DNA of 64,000 bases from Platycnemis pennipes (Eukaryota > Arthropoda > Insecta > Odonata > Platycnemididae). Shown here one piece after another: positions 1 to 12,583 of this stretch. A program made the translations under genes and the position numbers. The stretch lies in assembly GCA_933228895.1 (NCBI GenBank), contig OW121848.1, positions 82,541,470 through 82,605,469 on the forward strand. The letters run 5' to 3'. Under the pieces are notes generated by a model. It ran no database searches, was not told the origin of the DNA, and saw only the letters and a program-made list of their open reading frames with translations. Positions within the stretch are counted from its first letter, which is position 1; every line of letters begins with the position of its first letter.

Positions 1-2992
1 AGGATTTGTAACTCTGGCACCAGAGTTTCATATCCGTGGTTTCCTACTCCAGCTGCTTCCTTTAAGAGCCGTCTAAAGTACGGCATAAAGTAATTCGGTA
101 ACAACTTAAGGCGTGTACTAGTTGACGTACTGAGGTCATGTCTTTAAGGCTTAGTTAATTAATCAGCCTAACGTAGATATTAATGCACGTAGAGTTTTTT
201 TTGTAAATACGTGGGGAATTGAATGATGATTTTTTAATGATATTTATTTACAAGAATGAATTTCAGTCGATTCTGGATGCTTGTAATCTGGGTGACTGAA
301 ATGATTACAATATATTCAAATAAAATTAATAGATCTGGAAAATTTTACTCTTCAATATATTTGTACGCTGAAATTTAAGCCGATATTATATTTGCGCGGC
401 ATCTGTATATTCTATTAGATATTGGAATTCAATCAAAACGTTTTGAGATGTGTTTTTAACTTTTGAAAATATTCCTTTTTAATGTTCTTTTAATTTTATT
501 TTTTTCCTTGTTTCCTGATGTATTTTATAGGTATCATTAATATCATTCTTTCTCTGAGATACTCAATTTTTTTAATGGGGCTCTGCTTTGATCTTAAGGA
601 CACCTCCAATTGGCAATCTGCTTGGACGATATGATGTAAATTGAATATGATCATTATATATAATTTTATTTCTCATTTAGATGCCGTTGTTGTATGCGTC
701 TTCCCATTCAAAATCATCGCCCCACATGCCATGTTTCCTTTCTTCTCGTAGCGTATTTTATGTCGAGAATTAATATTGCTAATGGAAATATCTATCACAT
801 GTTGATGCAAAGACTTTCTCATAAACCTTCGAATGCAAAAAAAATGTTCTTTAATCTTATTCCTATGGTTAGCTGAATATAGTTGGCCCAGAGTTATATT
901 TTTAACACTTGTACAGCTTCATAATACCCAAGGGTGTTTGGTATCGGTGAATCACCACCAGGTATGCGTTTAAACCATAAAGTCAAATCCTATCCTAAAT
1001 TGAGGAAAAGTGCTACACTGTTTTACTCATCCAGTATGTCTCACTTCCACTACGTGATGCCTGAATCAGCGAGCATTATTCAAGTCCTATGTTAGTTACT
1101 AAGATACGTTAATTATGATTAGTCTAAAATATCTAGAACTTGATGAACATCATCTAAGAAATATTTTCATCTGGAATACTGAAGTGAAAGCCATCTTCCT
1201 CTGAGTCTGGCACTCAAATTTTCAAATATGCATTCAGTATCATGTAGACTTACAAGAGTCAACCATGCCTAACCCTTATTTCCCCTGGTAGATTCATCGC
1301 ATATTGACACATTTTCTCATCCCTCTGCAATCTGCCGCATGAGCTGCATTCCGTAAGACTAAGCGTTGCGTATGTTGCATTTAGACATCATGCGAGCATT
1401 ATGGTCGATACGTCGAGATATGGAGCCGCGAGACTGCAGTGTTCCTCTCGAGCGAAGAGGCGGAGGACGTCGCGCATACCCACACTGCCCGGATTGCGGG
1501 CTGGCTGGAATTTTTCACGAAATGGCTAGGAATTTCGGTCGATCCCCCTCCCCCGCAGCGTATCGTCGCCGCCCCACCCCTCTCCTCGCCTACACCCCAC
1601 CAGCGACGTCAATCTCCACCCACGCAAGTGGGGGTGGGTAACTTAGCCGTCCTTTGCCTCCTCGTCGTGGAACACTTGCTCTCCGTCGGGGGATGCGTCG
1701 CCCACTAGAGGAGTCATGCGTGAGTGACCTCGCTTCCGCTCTGATCTTGCCCGAGCACCCTTCTCGCCTAATGACTCTTTAGCCACTCCTGTCTTCCATC
1801 TCCTTGGACTGGAGTGCATGTTGACGAGAGCCCCTTCGAACGCGGAAATATCTCCCTTTCAAGCTTGTCTCTGCGAGTCGCATTACAGACCGTGAGCATC
1901 TAATGTTCATTTTTCTGTGGTGGAGACGAAAAATTAGGGGAATAATGAATCTAATTCTGCATTTGGCACTCTCTCTCAGGAGAATTTTCCGTTTTCATGT
2001 CATGAATGTGCATGATAATCGAGCCTTCATTTAGTCTTTTTTCAGTGTGAAACAAATAAATTATGTTCAGTTTAAGTGAATTGTGCACTCCGGGTTTTCG
2101 TCCACGTTCGATGATTAGTGGAGAATTGTTTCATCATTTGTCCTACTGGCGTATTAAGGTCAAAGAGGTCTGGTAACCATTGTCTACTATGCGACGAACG
2201 CGGAACGCAATATTCATATAAGGAACGCCGCGGAAACCTTTGAACTAATATTGTTTAATTTAGCGAAGAGTCTAAATTAAATATTTTTAGTTCTCTACCT
2301 CTATGCTGAACTCATATCATTTATGCATTATGTTACCTCTTGTTCTATAACCGTGAGTTTTTTTTCAGCAAAGCTATTTCAAAGTTTTCTGATAGCATCT
2401 GATATGTGAATGCGGGAGGAAGTGAAGTATTTCAAGCGGACTTGTGGTTGTTCTTAGTTTAAGTGAAAATGAAAACAGATATTGTGTTTCTCCGCAAAAT
2501 AAATTCTTTGAAATCCTAGCAGCGTTCCATTTCAGAGAAATTTTGTGTCATTATTTCATTTTAGCTCTATCTCGGAGTGTATTTTATTAGAACATATTTT
2601 ATTGGCGTTAAATTAGAACCTAGCAGACCTGCTGCCTGCTTAGCAGGCAGTTTCTGTCTGGTATGCTCTTGAGGTGAACTTTGTGTTCTAGTGTCAAATG
2701 AGGTTTTTACAGTGTTCGAAAACTACCAATGACACATTACCAATAGGTGGCAGTAGTGCTTGTGCTTCAGGCAGGCAGTTACTGCGTCACTAATCAAAGT
2801 AGTCTTTGATTTTTTTTACACTTTTGTGCACCCACTTTTCTTAAGCATTTCGTATGCTGAGAGAAGGAAATGGCTATTTTATAAATAGAGAAATGTGTCC
2901 CACTCTAATTATCCTATATGTTTTTGTACTTTTTTTGTGCACCATATTTTCATTATATGCTGTCTTCCACTCTCAAAAACCACATTTTTGCG
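1..2992. other. Non-coding, presumed HR3 upstream or intron DNA
   Basis: AT-rich, apart from a GC-richer island at about 1380-1860. I see only the small hairpin at 2632. No upstream HR3 exon was identified. Confidence 0.5.
2632..2650. repeat. Short perfect hairpin
   Basis: CTGCCTGCT and AGCAGGCAG flank a single T. A related CAGGCAGGCAG occurs about 120 bp downstream (near 2770). Confidence 0.6.
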
Positions 2993-3067
2993 TTTTTCTC
3001 TGCACCACAAACTGCTAAAAATCCAAAACTACTACCAAATCATACAGAAAGAGAATCCACACTCAAC
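2993..3067 (+). repeat. Direct repeat, copy 1
   Basis: About 75 bp beginning TTTTTCTCTGCACCACAAAC. It matches 3478-3553 with few substitutions, 485 bp away. Confidence 0.85.
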
Positions 3068-3477
3068 ACTCATCCCACAATCCACACGGAATATTTAGGA
3101 CAGCCATTGATAATTTCAAAATGGTGGGTGTATTTTTGAACTTTATCAACGAGCATTAATGCATAATAAACGTTTTATAACCTTCTTTCAACTATTAGAA
3201 AAGCACTTCAAAATGCTTAGCTTTGATATTCACATTTCATACACAAGATCGGGGCCGGTGGGCAAAAATTGTTTTATTTCACTATCTGCATATCGATACG
3301 TCAATTAATATTTTCATACCTACAAAATTGATTTATGAAACTAATTCCACTTTCGTCAACTTCTTCAATCCAATTTTTGTCCCTTTACCAAAAACGTAAA
3401 CACATGTACCGACTTAGCAACGTGAACAAAATTTCATATCAACTGGTTTCCCATGTTAAAAGATAGAGAAAACACCA

Positions 3478-3553
3478 TTTTTCTCTGCACCACAAACTGC
3501 TAAAAAGTCCGGAACTACTACCAAATTATACAGGCAGAGAATCCACACTCAAC
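3478..3553 (+). repeat. Direct repeat, copy 2
   Basis: Second copy of the unit at 2993-3067, with AGTCCGGAAC in place of ATCCAAAAC and a few other changes. The 410 bp between the copies contain no recognised coding sequence. Confidence 0.85.
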
Positions 3554-6000
3554 GCACCAAACCTCACTCTTTTAGCTCAAAATTTGGGAGAGAACGAAAC
3601 AAAATGAATACAGAATGAGGGACTGACTGACACGCTACATAATTAATATATATAGATAGAAGACCTATAATAATGTAAGTTTATGGGAAAGTTACTGCTG
3701 ATTTTCCATTTGCAACCGTTTCGTATCTAGTTTGGAAATTGCTCTTGTATCGCCGTCCTGTAAATGTCAATAAAGTTTGAGGAGGTTTGTGATGATAGGT
3801 ATATTTTCTTCTTTATTGGGCAATGTTAATATGTCATTTACTCACTTATTGTACCCTGGAGGTAATATGTGCTGTGTACACCGATTATTACAGTTTATAA
3901 TTCATTGACAGCAAATATATTTTTCCACTTGTCCTTAATATACCTATCTCCCATTTGACTGATTTACATTTTCAAGAAGTATTTAGAAAAATATAGGATC
4001 AAATGAACGATTCGATTATTGGTTTGTGTTTTAAAGGTGGTTGCGAATATTAAATTTTCAATCATGGAAATTGTTCAATTTTTTATCGTTAGTAAAAAAT
4101 TTCTAGATTTCCCAAATTATCATGAAAGCTTGTTCAAAACAGTTTCTCTTGGGGAGAAGCCTGTCTCACTCGCTGAGTGCTCATTTTTATCAAATTTCTT
4201 ATACCTTGTCCGTCGAGTTCGAAGTTTTTCTCCGGTTATGTAATGGCGGAGATAAAAATCATCTGAAATGGAACCCGTCTCGTTTGCCCCACTTTTTCCG
4301 CCATTCTCGGCCGGCGTCAATACAAGTGACGCCGACGAACAAATTTTCGTCTCTAGCAGTGCGGGGAAAGGAAAAAGTAAAAATTATCGACAAATAGGAG
4401 CGTCGACAAATTAATAGGCGTGTTGGCATATGAAATTGAGTCGGCGTTATCGGTGGTCCGATACGCTCTCAAGCTCAGCAATGGCTCAGCAGTTGCCCCA
4501 TTTTGCCGATGTGTCTCAATCTTTCATCATGTGAGAGATTATCTCCTCCTGGGGACGTTTCTTCATGACTTCTCCGTAAAAAGGGCATATTTACTTTATT
4601 TATCTCCCTCTCACTACTGTGGAATGACTAATACTTGCGTTTTCAGCTCTATCCTACGGAGCATTGGCCGAAATAGCTTCCGCTTTGTGACCGCCATCAG
4701 ACATTTTGCATGTTCAAGTCCTCAATTTGTTATTGAGTCAAGTCCTCAATATGGTTGGTATTTAGGGGCAAATATTTGGGAAGCATGATTACTTTTATTC
4801 AACCAGTGGACTTGCTCCTGTTTTTAAAACGTTTATGTTTTAAGCCGTGATGTCTCTCCTCCAGTGTTTGTTCGTGATATTTGGGTCATTCGACGATGCT
4901 CTACCTTGATTAGACGCGAAATAAATCAAGGAAGTAATCATTTGGAGATAAAAAGCTTTCCAGATAAAGAACATTTGGTGTTATCCCAGGCAGAATTGAA
5001 TGATACCTGACCGGTTTCGGTTCATTCACATCCTCAGTAGAGTTTACAATATTCACTTAGAAAAATCGTGTGCATAATTTAAAGTTTTTATTTCTGTTGT
5101 ATCAAAATATCAGCATGTTACCTCATCTATCAAGAAGCAATATAATTCCAACAAGATCTATATCATCGTAGTTAAACGTCTTAACCTATGGTGTGCAGTT
5201 ATGTTCTGAGTACTTTCCCGCAATAAGGGTTATGCGCTCTTAAAAGCCCATGCGCTCTTAAAAGCCAACTGTTGTCCTCCGTTTCTTTAACTTTAAGTTT
5301 TACTCCTTTATTTTGATGTTATTATGTCTCCCTTTTTTTCATGGTATTCCTATTGGATCCTATTCCAGCATGGTGGAGGTCAGTGGCCATGCACAAAAGA
5401 ATCTAAAAAAAAGTTAATCGTAAAACTTTGGCCCATTTTTTCTCATTTTTATATTCACGGATATAGAAAAGAAAAGGCCATCACGTTTGCGAGATAAAAG
5501 GAAATATACGAGGAAATAAAAGTGCCGTGAGGCGGAGGGAGAAAGCCCAGAAAATAAATAGGATTCCTGCAGTGGCAACTTATTTCGAGCCGCAGGAAAT
5601 AATCGGCGCTTTCCCTCGTGCTTAGGGAGATTTTCACCTGTGACTCGTATTTTGACTAAAACGTGAATAAATTAAATATCGACCAATCTATGCGAAACTC
5701 CGATGATTAATAACGCGGGAAATGTTCGCGTTCTTTCTGTAACTCAGGGTGGAGTCGAGCTAAATGTTATTGAGGGACGTGGACAGAAAAACTGTGTGGA
5801 AAATTAGGACTAAAGTTCAGCTGAAAAATTGGGGTAGGTTAGATTGCTTTTGTGTCAGGCGGATTATTAGACGCATGCGGCAAATAAGCGAGAGCATGTG
5901 TTTTGGTCGTTGACCGTTTGCAGGATTCAAAGTAGTTTTCCATTACCTTTCCTATATCTTGGATCTTAATGCTCTTCGTCTAGTAGACTTGGATATTGAA
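3554..6000. other. Non-coding stretch
   Basis: No exon seen. It holds the 18-bp tandem duplication at 5232 and an ACCGGTTTCGG motif at about 5010 with the look of a hairpin retroposon end. Confidence 0.5.
5232..5266 (+). repeat. Tandem duplication, 18-bp period
   Basis: ATGCGCTCTTAAAAGCC occurs twice, separated by one base. Confidence 0.85.
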
Positions 6001-6147
6001 GTGCTCTAACGGCTAAGGTTATTTCGCACCATTTAAAGTTCTTAATCCTTAGACAAGCGCAACATCCATGCCCCAGGCGGGATGCAAACCAGCGACATTA
6101 AGGTATCATGTTAGTACGTTGCCAATCTGGCTATCGCGGCCAGCTTA
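6001..6147 (-). mobile_element. tRNA-derived SINE, family B, copy 1
   Basis: Read on the minus strand, it has the tRNA-like head (GATAGCCAGATTGG), a degraded B box, and the family body GGCATGGATGTTG followed by a CTAAGGATTAAG segment and an ACCTTAGCCGTTAGAGCAC tail. It is divergent from the other copies, so it is old. Confidence 0.65.
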
Positions 6148-9100
6148 TGCCCTTCACGTTATTCTATACCGGATTAGGTTTAGGCTAATGACTTAATTTT
6201 TTTAATTTATTCCGGTAAAATAAATCATTAATTTCTTTCCTAATTATTCATAAAAATTTATTTGGCACCTTCCGTTATGCATTGAGAATTGCTTCTTCAT
6301 TGGCTCTCGACTGAAATTGGTTATCAAACCTCATTGTGAATTTACTAAAAATGTCAATCGTTCTGATTCTCACTTGTAAGAAATCGGACTACCAAACCCC
6401 CCCCCCCCCTGCTCCAATATTAGTGAGGCATTTTTTTTTTAGTTCCTCGGTTTCCGTCAGTAACCATTAATTCCAATAATGCCCCGTGAAAAATACCACT
6501 TTCTCCTCCCATTGTCTTAATGCATTCGCAGTTATCGTGCTCACCCCTTTGGGGATATAAAATAAATATTGTTTTATTTCGTTATAGATTTGTCACACCC
6601 GGAAGTTTATTCTTGGGGGCGGATTGATGTGGAACCGCTGTTTATTCTTTTTATTTTTTCCCCCCTAGATTATCAGGCATAACGCGAGGAAAGGGGAGGA
6701 GGGGTCGATAGCCGCAGAATGCTTCAATCACGAAACGGCCGCTGATACTGGAGGTCCTAAAAACATGCGCGTCCTAGATTTTCTCTCACTCCTTCTCTTG
6801 CGCTGTGTATCTTATGGATGGTGTCGCTCCGAGAGGGAAAAAAATAATTATGTCGTATCGAACTCACCGTCTCCACGAACGAACTTTTTATGGTTGCAAT
6901 AATGGCCATCCCTGTCATCACCGCCTATTTCTTGAGCCAGAAAAATGCCATACGTTCGTTAACGAATGATAGTGAATATACTTCGATGAAATGGAAGTTC
7001 TTCGTAATGTTTTTCCGTCCACGAAATCGATGATGATTGGGAAATCAGCTGATGGCTCAATGATAGCACAAGAAGTGTAGGTACCCGAGTGAAAAGCAGT
7101 GGTCGGTAAGCAATTTTCATGAGTCTGAGCTAGCCCATGTCCCATGCATGTTTCGGCCTGCTATTCACGTGGTTTATTCATTGGACCGGAGATTTTTTTT
7201 AGTATTCTTAAAATGGATTGTTTCTTTACGCTACGTTCAACTTATTGAATGTTTACAGTACATGATCGATTCATATTTTGCAACGCACATGTGGCTCATT
7301 GAATGCTATCCAATGGGAAAATAAATGATGTTGAGCTAGGCTGAAGAAACCTGTTAACTGTAGTTTTCAATGTTTCTTCTCTTATTTTTTTAACATATAT
7401 GTACTTAGCTATTTAAAAGTTTTGGAAGGCTAGATTTTTTAATTACAAAGGAAATTTTATGCGTCAGCAGTGGTAATAGTAAGTTGGTTATTTCAGTGCT
7501 TAATCATCGAATTATTATATCTAATATTAGGTCCTTCGGCTTCCTGATTGAGTTAAAAAAATGAAAGCTATAATTTTTTTCAGTACATGCGTCGAAATAT
7601 ACCCTCAACTTTTCGTGACGATTTGTCTGGAAATCATAATATTGAAAATTCTTAGTGAATATTTTAGAGTATTTGTTTGAATGCGAGATTTTTCCAGAAT
7701 ATCAAGGCATGAATTTCATCCTCATTCTTTTAACCACGCTGTGACTCATGCAAAATTTTTCTTATTCATGTTACCTAACTTGCTAGAGAACCGTTCCTTT
7801 AGGGGAGCTGCCTATTCGTTGTGCGTAATTGGTGCAAAATGTTTCGCTGACTGGGAGAGGTAGGTGCCAATCATTTAGGTCGTTAGGAATGCGGGAAAAA
7901 TTCCGCCTATCCATTGGCTGATTCCCTGCGACAACTTTCCAAGTGACTAAACCAAACGTTCCTACTCAGTGAAATCCTCGCCTCGTGCAACTCAGGCCAT
8001 TCAAGGGAAACCATTAAAACCGCTACTCAACTATTTACCAAGGTGGTATCTCATGCCCTCATCGATCTTCATTTTAATTAGCCTGGCCTCTGTATGTGCG
8101 ATGCTTTCGAATCGTATGATAGACAAAGGTTTATGGTGTTCTCTTGCACATGGGAGGACAGAAAGCGAAACTGATTTCGGAAACTGCGCTCCTCTTTCTC
8201 CCTCTCTAGATCGACCGAAAATACCATAAATTCACCCGGCTACGTGACGGCATCCAAAATTCGCGACCTTTGTGCTATCGGCGGGCCGAGTTCTGTATCG
8301 ATTTCGTGGCCTCCATCGATCGATAGGTGATTCCTCTCTGTAACGGATAGGCCGCAGCGATTTCGACGTTACAAGCTTGTGTGTGATGGTGATCATGTGT
8401 TCCGTTCATTGAGCACGCGGGGGTGCTCGTAGTCATTTTTGTTTCGCCAGCATGAGAAGCGGTTTATAGGTCGTTCTCTTCGGGTATTTACGTTCAAGTT
8501 GAGGGCAGAAGGGGGCCGGGTCGAAGTAAGTGAATCCGGAGTCTACCGTGCGTTTTTACTGTTTTCAATCGAGTCACTCGTACGCCGAAGTTGCCCAAGT
8601 TTCATTTTTCATCCCTTGTCGGAGGACTTACTACGCTCTGGTGCGCTCATCCCCTGGCATTGTCTTGACTCCACTCCCACTACTCTGTTTTCTCTCTCTC
8701 TCTGTACAGTTCTCACCTCTCTCCGCTGTTCTTTTTCATCTCTCACTTCTCCATCGCACCTTACACCCGTGTGTCAGCTCTCTCTTCCTCCCAAAACGTC
8801 GGAGTGACCTCATCTTATTCATTCTCTATAGCCTCCTAGCCGTAACTGCCCGCGCTTATTTTGAATGATGGATTACAGAAAGGGTATGGTATATGTCCGG
8901 TGAATTTTCTTGGAATATTTCCACCTGGTTGAAAAGGCGCGACCCAAAGTGCACTACCACTTTCGGCTCGAATTTGTTTGCGGTTCGACTTTCCCCAGCG
9001 CGCGTGAATCTTGTAAATTCCACCGCATTCACCCGTCTGCGGTGTTGCTAACGCGAATGAGTTGTCTCCCATAATACTGCTCCCGATAAAATATAAACTT

Positions 9101-9433
9101 CCTATGAGAATGTGGGAATATAATTGAAATAGCTTAATTTTATGAAGTGCATAAACGTGTCCTGTGAAAAAGATCGTTCATTGATTAATACTCGTCCTTC
9201 GATCCTCAAGTGAATCATTTTTCACGATGAACGATAAACTTGGGAAACCCATTTTCTTGTTCATGTCTTCCTTACTTGATATTTCCAATGCTCCCATTCT
9301 CACTTTCTGATGTTGAATTTGTTTTCTTCCCCCCTAACTATTCCATTATTGCAAGTCTTCTTTTGCCTTTATTTGCGAGTTCCGAAGGATGTTGAAATCA
9401 AAGCATCTTACTGAATGTATTTACTTTTATTGA
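6148..9433. other. Non-coding stretch
   Basis: Apart from the C13 run at 6397 and a CT-rich patch with (CT)n at about 8640-8800, nothing is recognised. Confidence 0.5.
6397..6409 (+). repeat. C13 homopolymer
   Basis: Thirteen consecutive C residues followed by T. Length is prone to assembly error. Confidence 0.9.
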
Positions 9434-9442
9434 CAAGTATTT

Positions 9443-9623
9443 TTTTATACGACAGTCTCAGGCAAAACTTTGTGGAAGTTATTCATGGTAGGAGAAAAGT
9501 TATGAACACTGCTGTTTCCACATACACGTTTATTAGGCACGACCAAGGCTACATCATCAGATGTGATGATGTAGCTTGTGCTACAGTATGTGGAAACAGC
9601 AGTGTTCATAACTTTTCTCCTAC
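9443..9623. mobile_element. Foldback element 1 with 40-bp perfect arms
   Basis: Arms 9486-9525 and 9586-9625 are perfect 40-nt reverse complements. Between them is a second, 12-nt hairpin (9548-9559 with 9564-9575, loop GATG). The 9-bp direct repeat CAAGTATTT occurs at 9434-9442 and 9624-9632 and may be the target duplication; if so, the insert is about 181 bp. The repeat overlaps the last two bases of the right arm, so the exact boundary is uncertain. There is no coding capacity. The inner GATGATGTAGC motif resembles hairpin-type retroposon or Penelope-like ends, but the superfamily is not proven. Confidence 0.7.
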
Positions 9624-9721
9624 CAAGTATTTGTTGCTCATTTCAAAGGCTAATCACTCCAAGAAATAAGTGATAAGGATTGTTATTTTAATCATCTTCA
9701 TAAGTTAACAATTCTTAGATT

Positions 9722-9934
9722 AAACTAATTCTGAAGATTCAGGCGATATGGAGTGGAAGCGAAACATGATACAACAGAAAGAAAAAACGCCAGACAAATC
9801 CACAAAAATAATAAACTTTACTACGACCCGGGTGTCACACTATTACAGCATCGTCAGGAGACCTGTGAAACCCAGGTCGTAGTAAATTTTATTATTTTTA
9901 TGGATTTGGCTCGTGTCTTTTCTTTCTGTGTTAT
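9722..9934. mobile_element. Foldback element 2 with 13-bp target duplication
   Basis: Arms 9771-9833 and 9870-9932 are reverse complements at about 54 of 63 positions and enclose a 36-nt loop holding GCATCGTCAGGAG. The direct repeat CAATTCTTAGATT is present at 9709-9721 and 9935-9947, and the similarity extends outward with one mismatch. A 13-bp duplication favours target-primed retroposition over a cut-and-paste transposon. The architecture matches the neighbouring element about 100 bp upstream. It is non-coding. Confidence 0.7.
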
Positions 9935-10389
9935 CAATTCTTAGATTGGTTTGACGGAGCTCTTATTCGCTTCTCCTATCGGCTAACCTCTTCATTTTTC
10001 AGAATTATTCTCAATTACATTCTTCTCTACATGCTTCCAATATGTTATAGAGTCCTTCCTTTGCCATTTTCCTTTCGTCATCCTTTTAAAAATTTTAGCA
10101 AACTTCTCTTTTCCAACTTTTCTTAGAACCTCCTCGGTTGTTTCCCACTCTTATAATTTTAATATTTCATGCATTTTAACTCTTGGTGGAATCAAGAGCA
10201 CTTAATATTACAGGGGTCCATTTTTAAGACTTGCTCCTGAGGGAAACTACCTCCCCTAATTCAACGGGGAGAAAAATAAGTTTTAATGTTGTCATTTTCT
10301 GCTTAAGTACGTATTCTGTATATACGACCCCGCATCCCTGAATAATAAGTCGTAGGGGTCAACGGGGAGAGACGAAAAATATCAGCAGG

Positions 10390-11060
10390 AGCTAACCCCG
10401 ATCCTTCACATCTCTCTCTCCCCCCTCTCTCCACTCCTGATTCAGCGCGAGAGTGAATGATGCATCTCGTGGATTGTTTCCCGTCCTTTTATAAATTCAC
10501 TCCACCCCTTCTCTTTTCACTATCTGTTTCCCCCCCTCGCCTCCGCTCCCACCTCCCTCCCGTACACACTCCGTATTTATTTTCGTCCACACCACCTTCC
10601 AAACCCTTTCCGCTCGCCGCCTTCCAGAGTTATTTGCGGACGGACTCGATGCATCTTCTTAACGCGCGCGGCCACCTAACTCTCTCACAGCTTCACTCTC
10701 CCTTCCGAACTCTCCCTCCCCTTCTCTTCCACCCCTGCCCGTGCCCCCTGGTCCCCACTCTGTCTCTTTATTTTCACTTGTCTACGAGTATTAAAAATGT
10801 TTTCACTCCTTTCCAACTCTCGAGATGTACCTCGTTTCTATTGCTCGTCTTCTCATTCCACTCCCGTTTCTTCTCCCTAAAGTATTCTCACAACCCTCCC
10901 CCCTTGCATCTCGTCTTTCTCTCGGTGCCCCCTCTTCCTCCCAATGCGGATTCACTACAAGATGTGGCCTGCTTTTTTCCCCGCACTCCCCCGTGGTATG
11001 GTTTCCCAGGCGCGCCGCCGCCCGTCCCTCCCTCCCCGCTGCCTTCTTTGTCTTCCGCAC
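10390..11060 (+). repeat. Polypyrimidine-rich block
   Basis: CT-rich on the plus strand with little else. It gives a 252-codon ORF (10457-11215) with Pro/Leu/Ser/Phe-only composition, which I regard as a composition artefact. Confidence 0.8.
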
Positions 11061-11369
11061 CATATGAGGGGTCACCGCCGTTGTTGCTAGTGCGTGCGGG
11101 GGGGTCGCAGATTCTCGAAGGCAGCGATGGCCTCTTCTTCGGTCGGAAGCACATACCTCGGCCTGGACTCTTTCTCTCTTTTAAGATTTTCAAATTTCTC
11201 AGCCTCTTGATCTAATTGTGTTCTGCGTCATTATTTTTTTTCCGGATATTAATCTTGATTTTGTAGTTTTTTTTCAAATTTCTGCCGTGTGATGGTTTTC
11301 GGGTAAAAAAATTTGCTCTGCAGCGATTGGTGTGTTCGGATGAACATTATCTCGCGCCTGTCGTTATAA

Positions 11370-11525
11370 CAAGCATGGTTTCGCGCTGGTTCGGGTACCC
11401 TAAGGTTACAGATTCGAATCCGGCCCAGGGCATAGACGTGCTTTGCCCAAGGGTTAACACCTTAAGGTAGACAATGTAAGATAACGTTAGCCGTTGGAAT
11501 ACCTAAAACCTAAGGCTAATGCTAA
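11370..11525 (+). mobile_element. tRNA-derived SINE, family B, copy 2
   Basis: It has an RNA polymerase III B-box-like GATTCGAATCC at about 11411, then the family body (GGGCATAGACGTG, GGGTTAACACCTTAAG) and a GTTAGCCGTTGGAATACCTA tail. It lies about 1.1 kb upstream of the HR3 exon. Confidence 0.7.
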
Positions 11526-12556
11526 AAATGTTTCGTCTTCAAGTTAATTTTTCTCCATTTTTTCGGGCGAAGATTTAATGGCAAAATATTTTTGATGGTT
11601 GTATGCTTTGTCGGTACTGTAATGGTTAGGGCCAGAATCGGCCAGAAGACCTAAATATTATTAGACGAGTTCTTGAAGCCTGCCGTATTTTTCAACTGTC
11701 GTTGTCTAGATTTTATTTGCCTTTCTCTACTGCAACATTATATTCTAGTCTCGATCTAATTTGAATGAGCTCTATGATTTCTAATTTGATGATTGATGAG
11801 TGATAATTTAATTGCAGTGCTTTATGATTGGTTTAATAAAAAGAGAATGGAGGGGGGAAAGAAGTCCCAAAGTCTTTAACAAAACCAGGTGATTAGCTTT
11901 TTAATATGCATATGAGGCATATTTAGTAATATCAGATGTGCTCTGTCGAGAGATATTTGGTATAATGCATGAATAATGTTCTGTGAATTTAACCATTCGA
12001 AATTTCTTTAATTATTCTTATTGTGTTGTCATATTTTGCTCGTCACTTTTTCAAATAATTGACGTAATCCCAATGTCATTTAAAATCTGCCTGGAGCAAG
12101 TAGAAAGAGACACAACTTGAACTGAGTTTAAGTCAGACATACTGAAAAAATAGACAATGCTTTGGCTTTCGAACGTGTTCCAGCTTGAAAGTTCGTTCAA
12201 CTTCGAAATCACTTTTCTTAATTGGCCACTTTAGGGATTTATCCAATTAAAACTTAGTACAATACTCCTTTTGGACGGTAATGAAAAAATTATGCCATTT
12301 TCGAAGTTTAAGCTCCCTTTCAGAGGAAATGAAAAGGATACTACCTAATCTTCTGTGTTAGCAAAGGGTTTCTTAAGTCAGTACAGGTGTGCTACCAGTG
12401 AATAATATCTATCTAATATTTTACTGAAAAAACAGAAAGTAATTAGGAGGAAGATAAGTGATCTAAACCGGAAAATTTTCTGGTGATCATTGCTCCACAA
12501 AGTTGTGAGCGTAAAAGGTCAATGTAGCGTATGGGAATAGTACATTCCACGATAAT

Positions 12557-12583
12557 CATTTTTTTTCCTTTTTGTTTTTCCAG
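12557..12583 (+). promoter_or_regulatory. Splice acceptor of HR3 exon
   Basis: A nearly uninterrupted pyrimidine tract of about 25 bases ends in CAG at 12581-12583, directly before the HR3 reading frame. It is a strong canonical 3' splice site and fixes the exon start. Confidence 0.9.

Larger units (their letters stand above)
9948..12556. other. Non-coding DNA leading to HR3 exon
   Basis: Holds the polypyrimidine block and SINE copy 2. From about 11530 to 12556 it is AT-rich intron sequence with nothing recognised. Confidence 0.5.

Noticed and set aside
10457..11215. 252-codon open frame
   Set aside because: It lies in a polypyrimidine block. Composition is almost only Pro, Ser, Leu, Phe and His, other frames are also open, and no domain or splice context is seen.
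11405..11425. Possible tRNA gene at the B-box-like sequence
   Set aside because: No cloverleaf can be completed around it and the downstream body matches the other SINE copies, so it is a SINE head rather than a tRNA gene.
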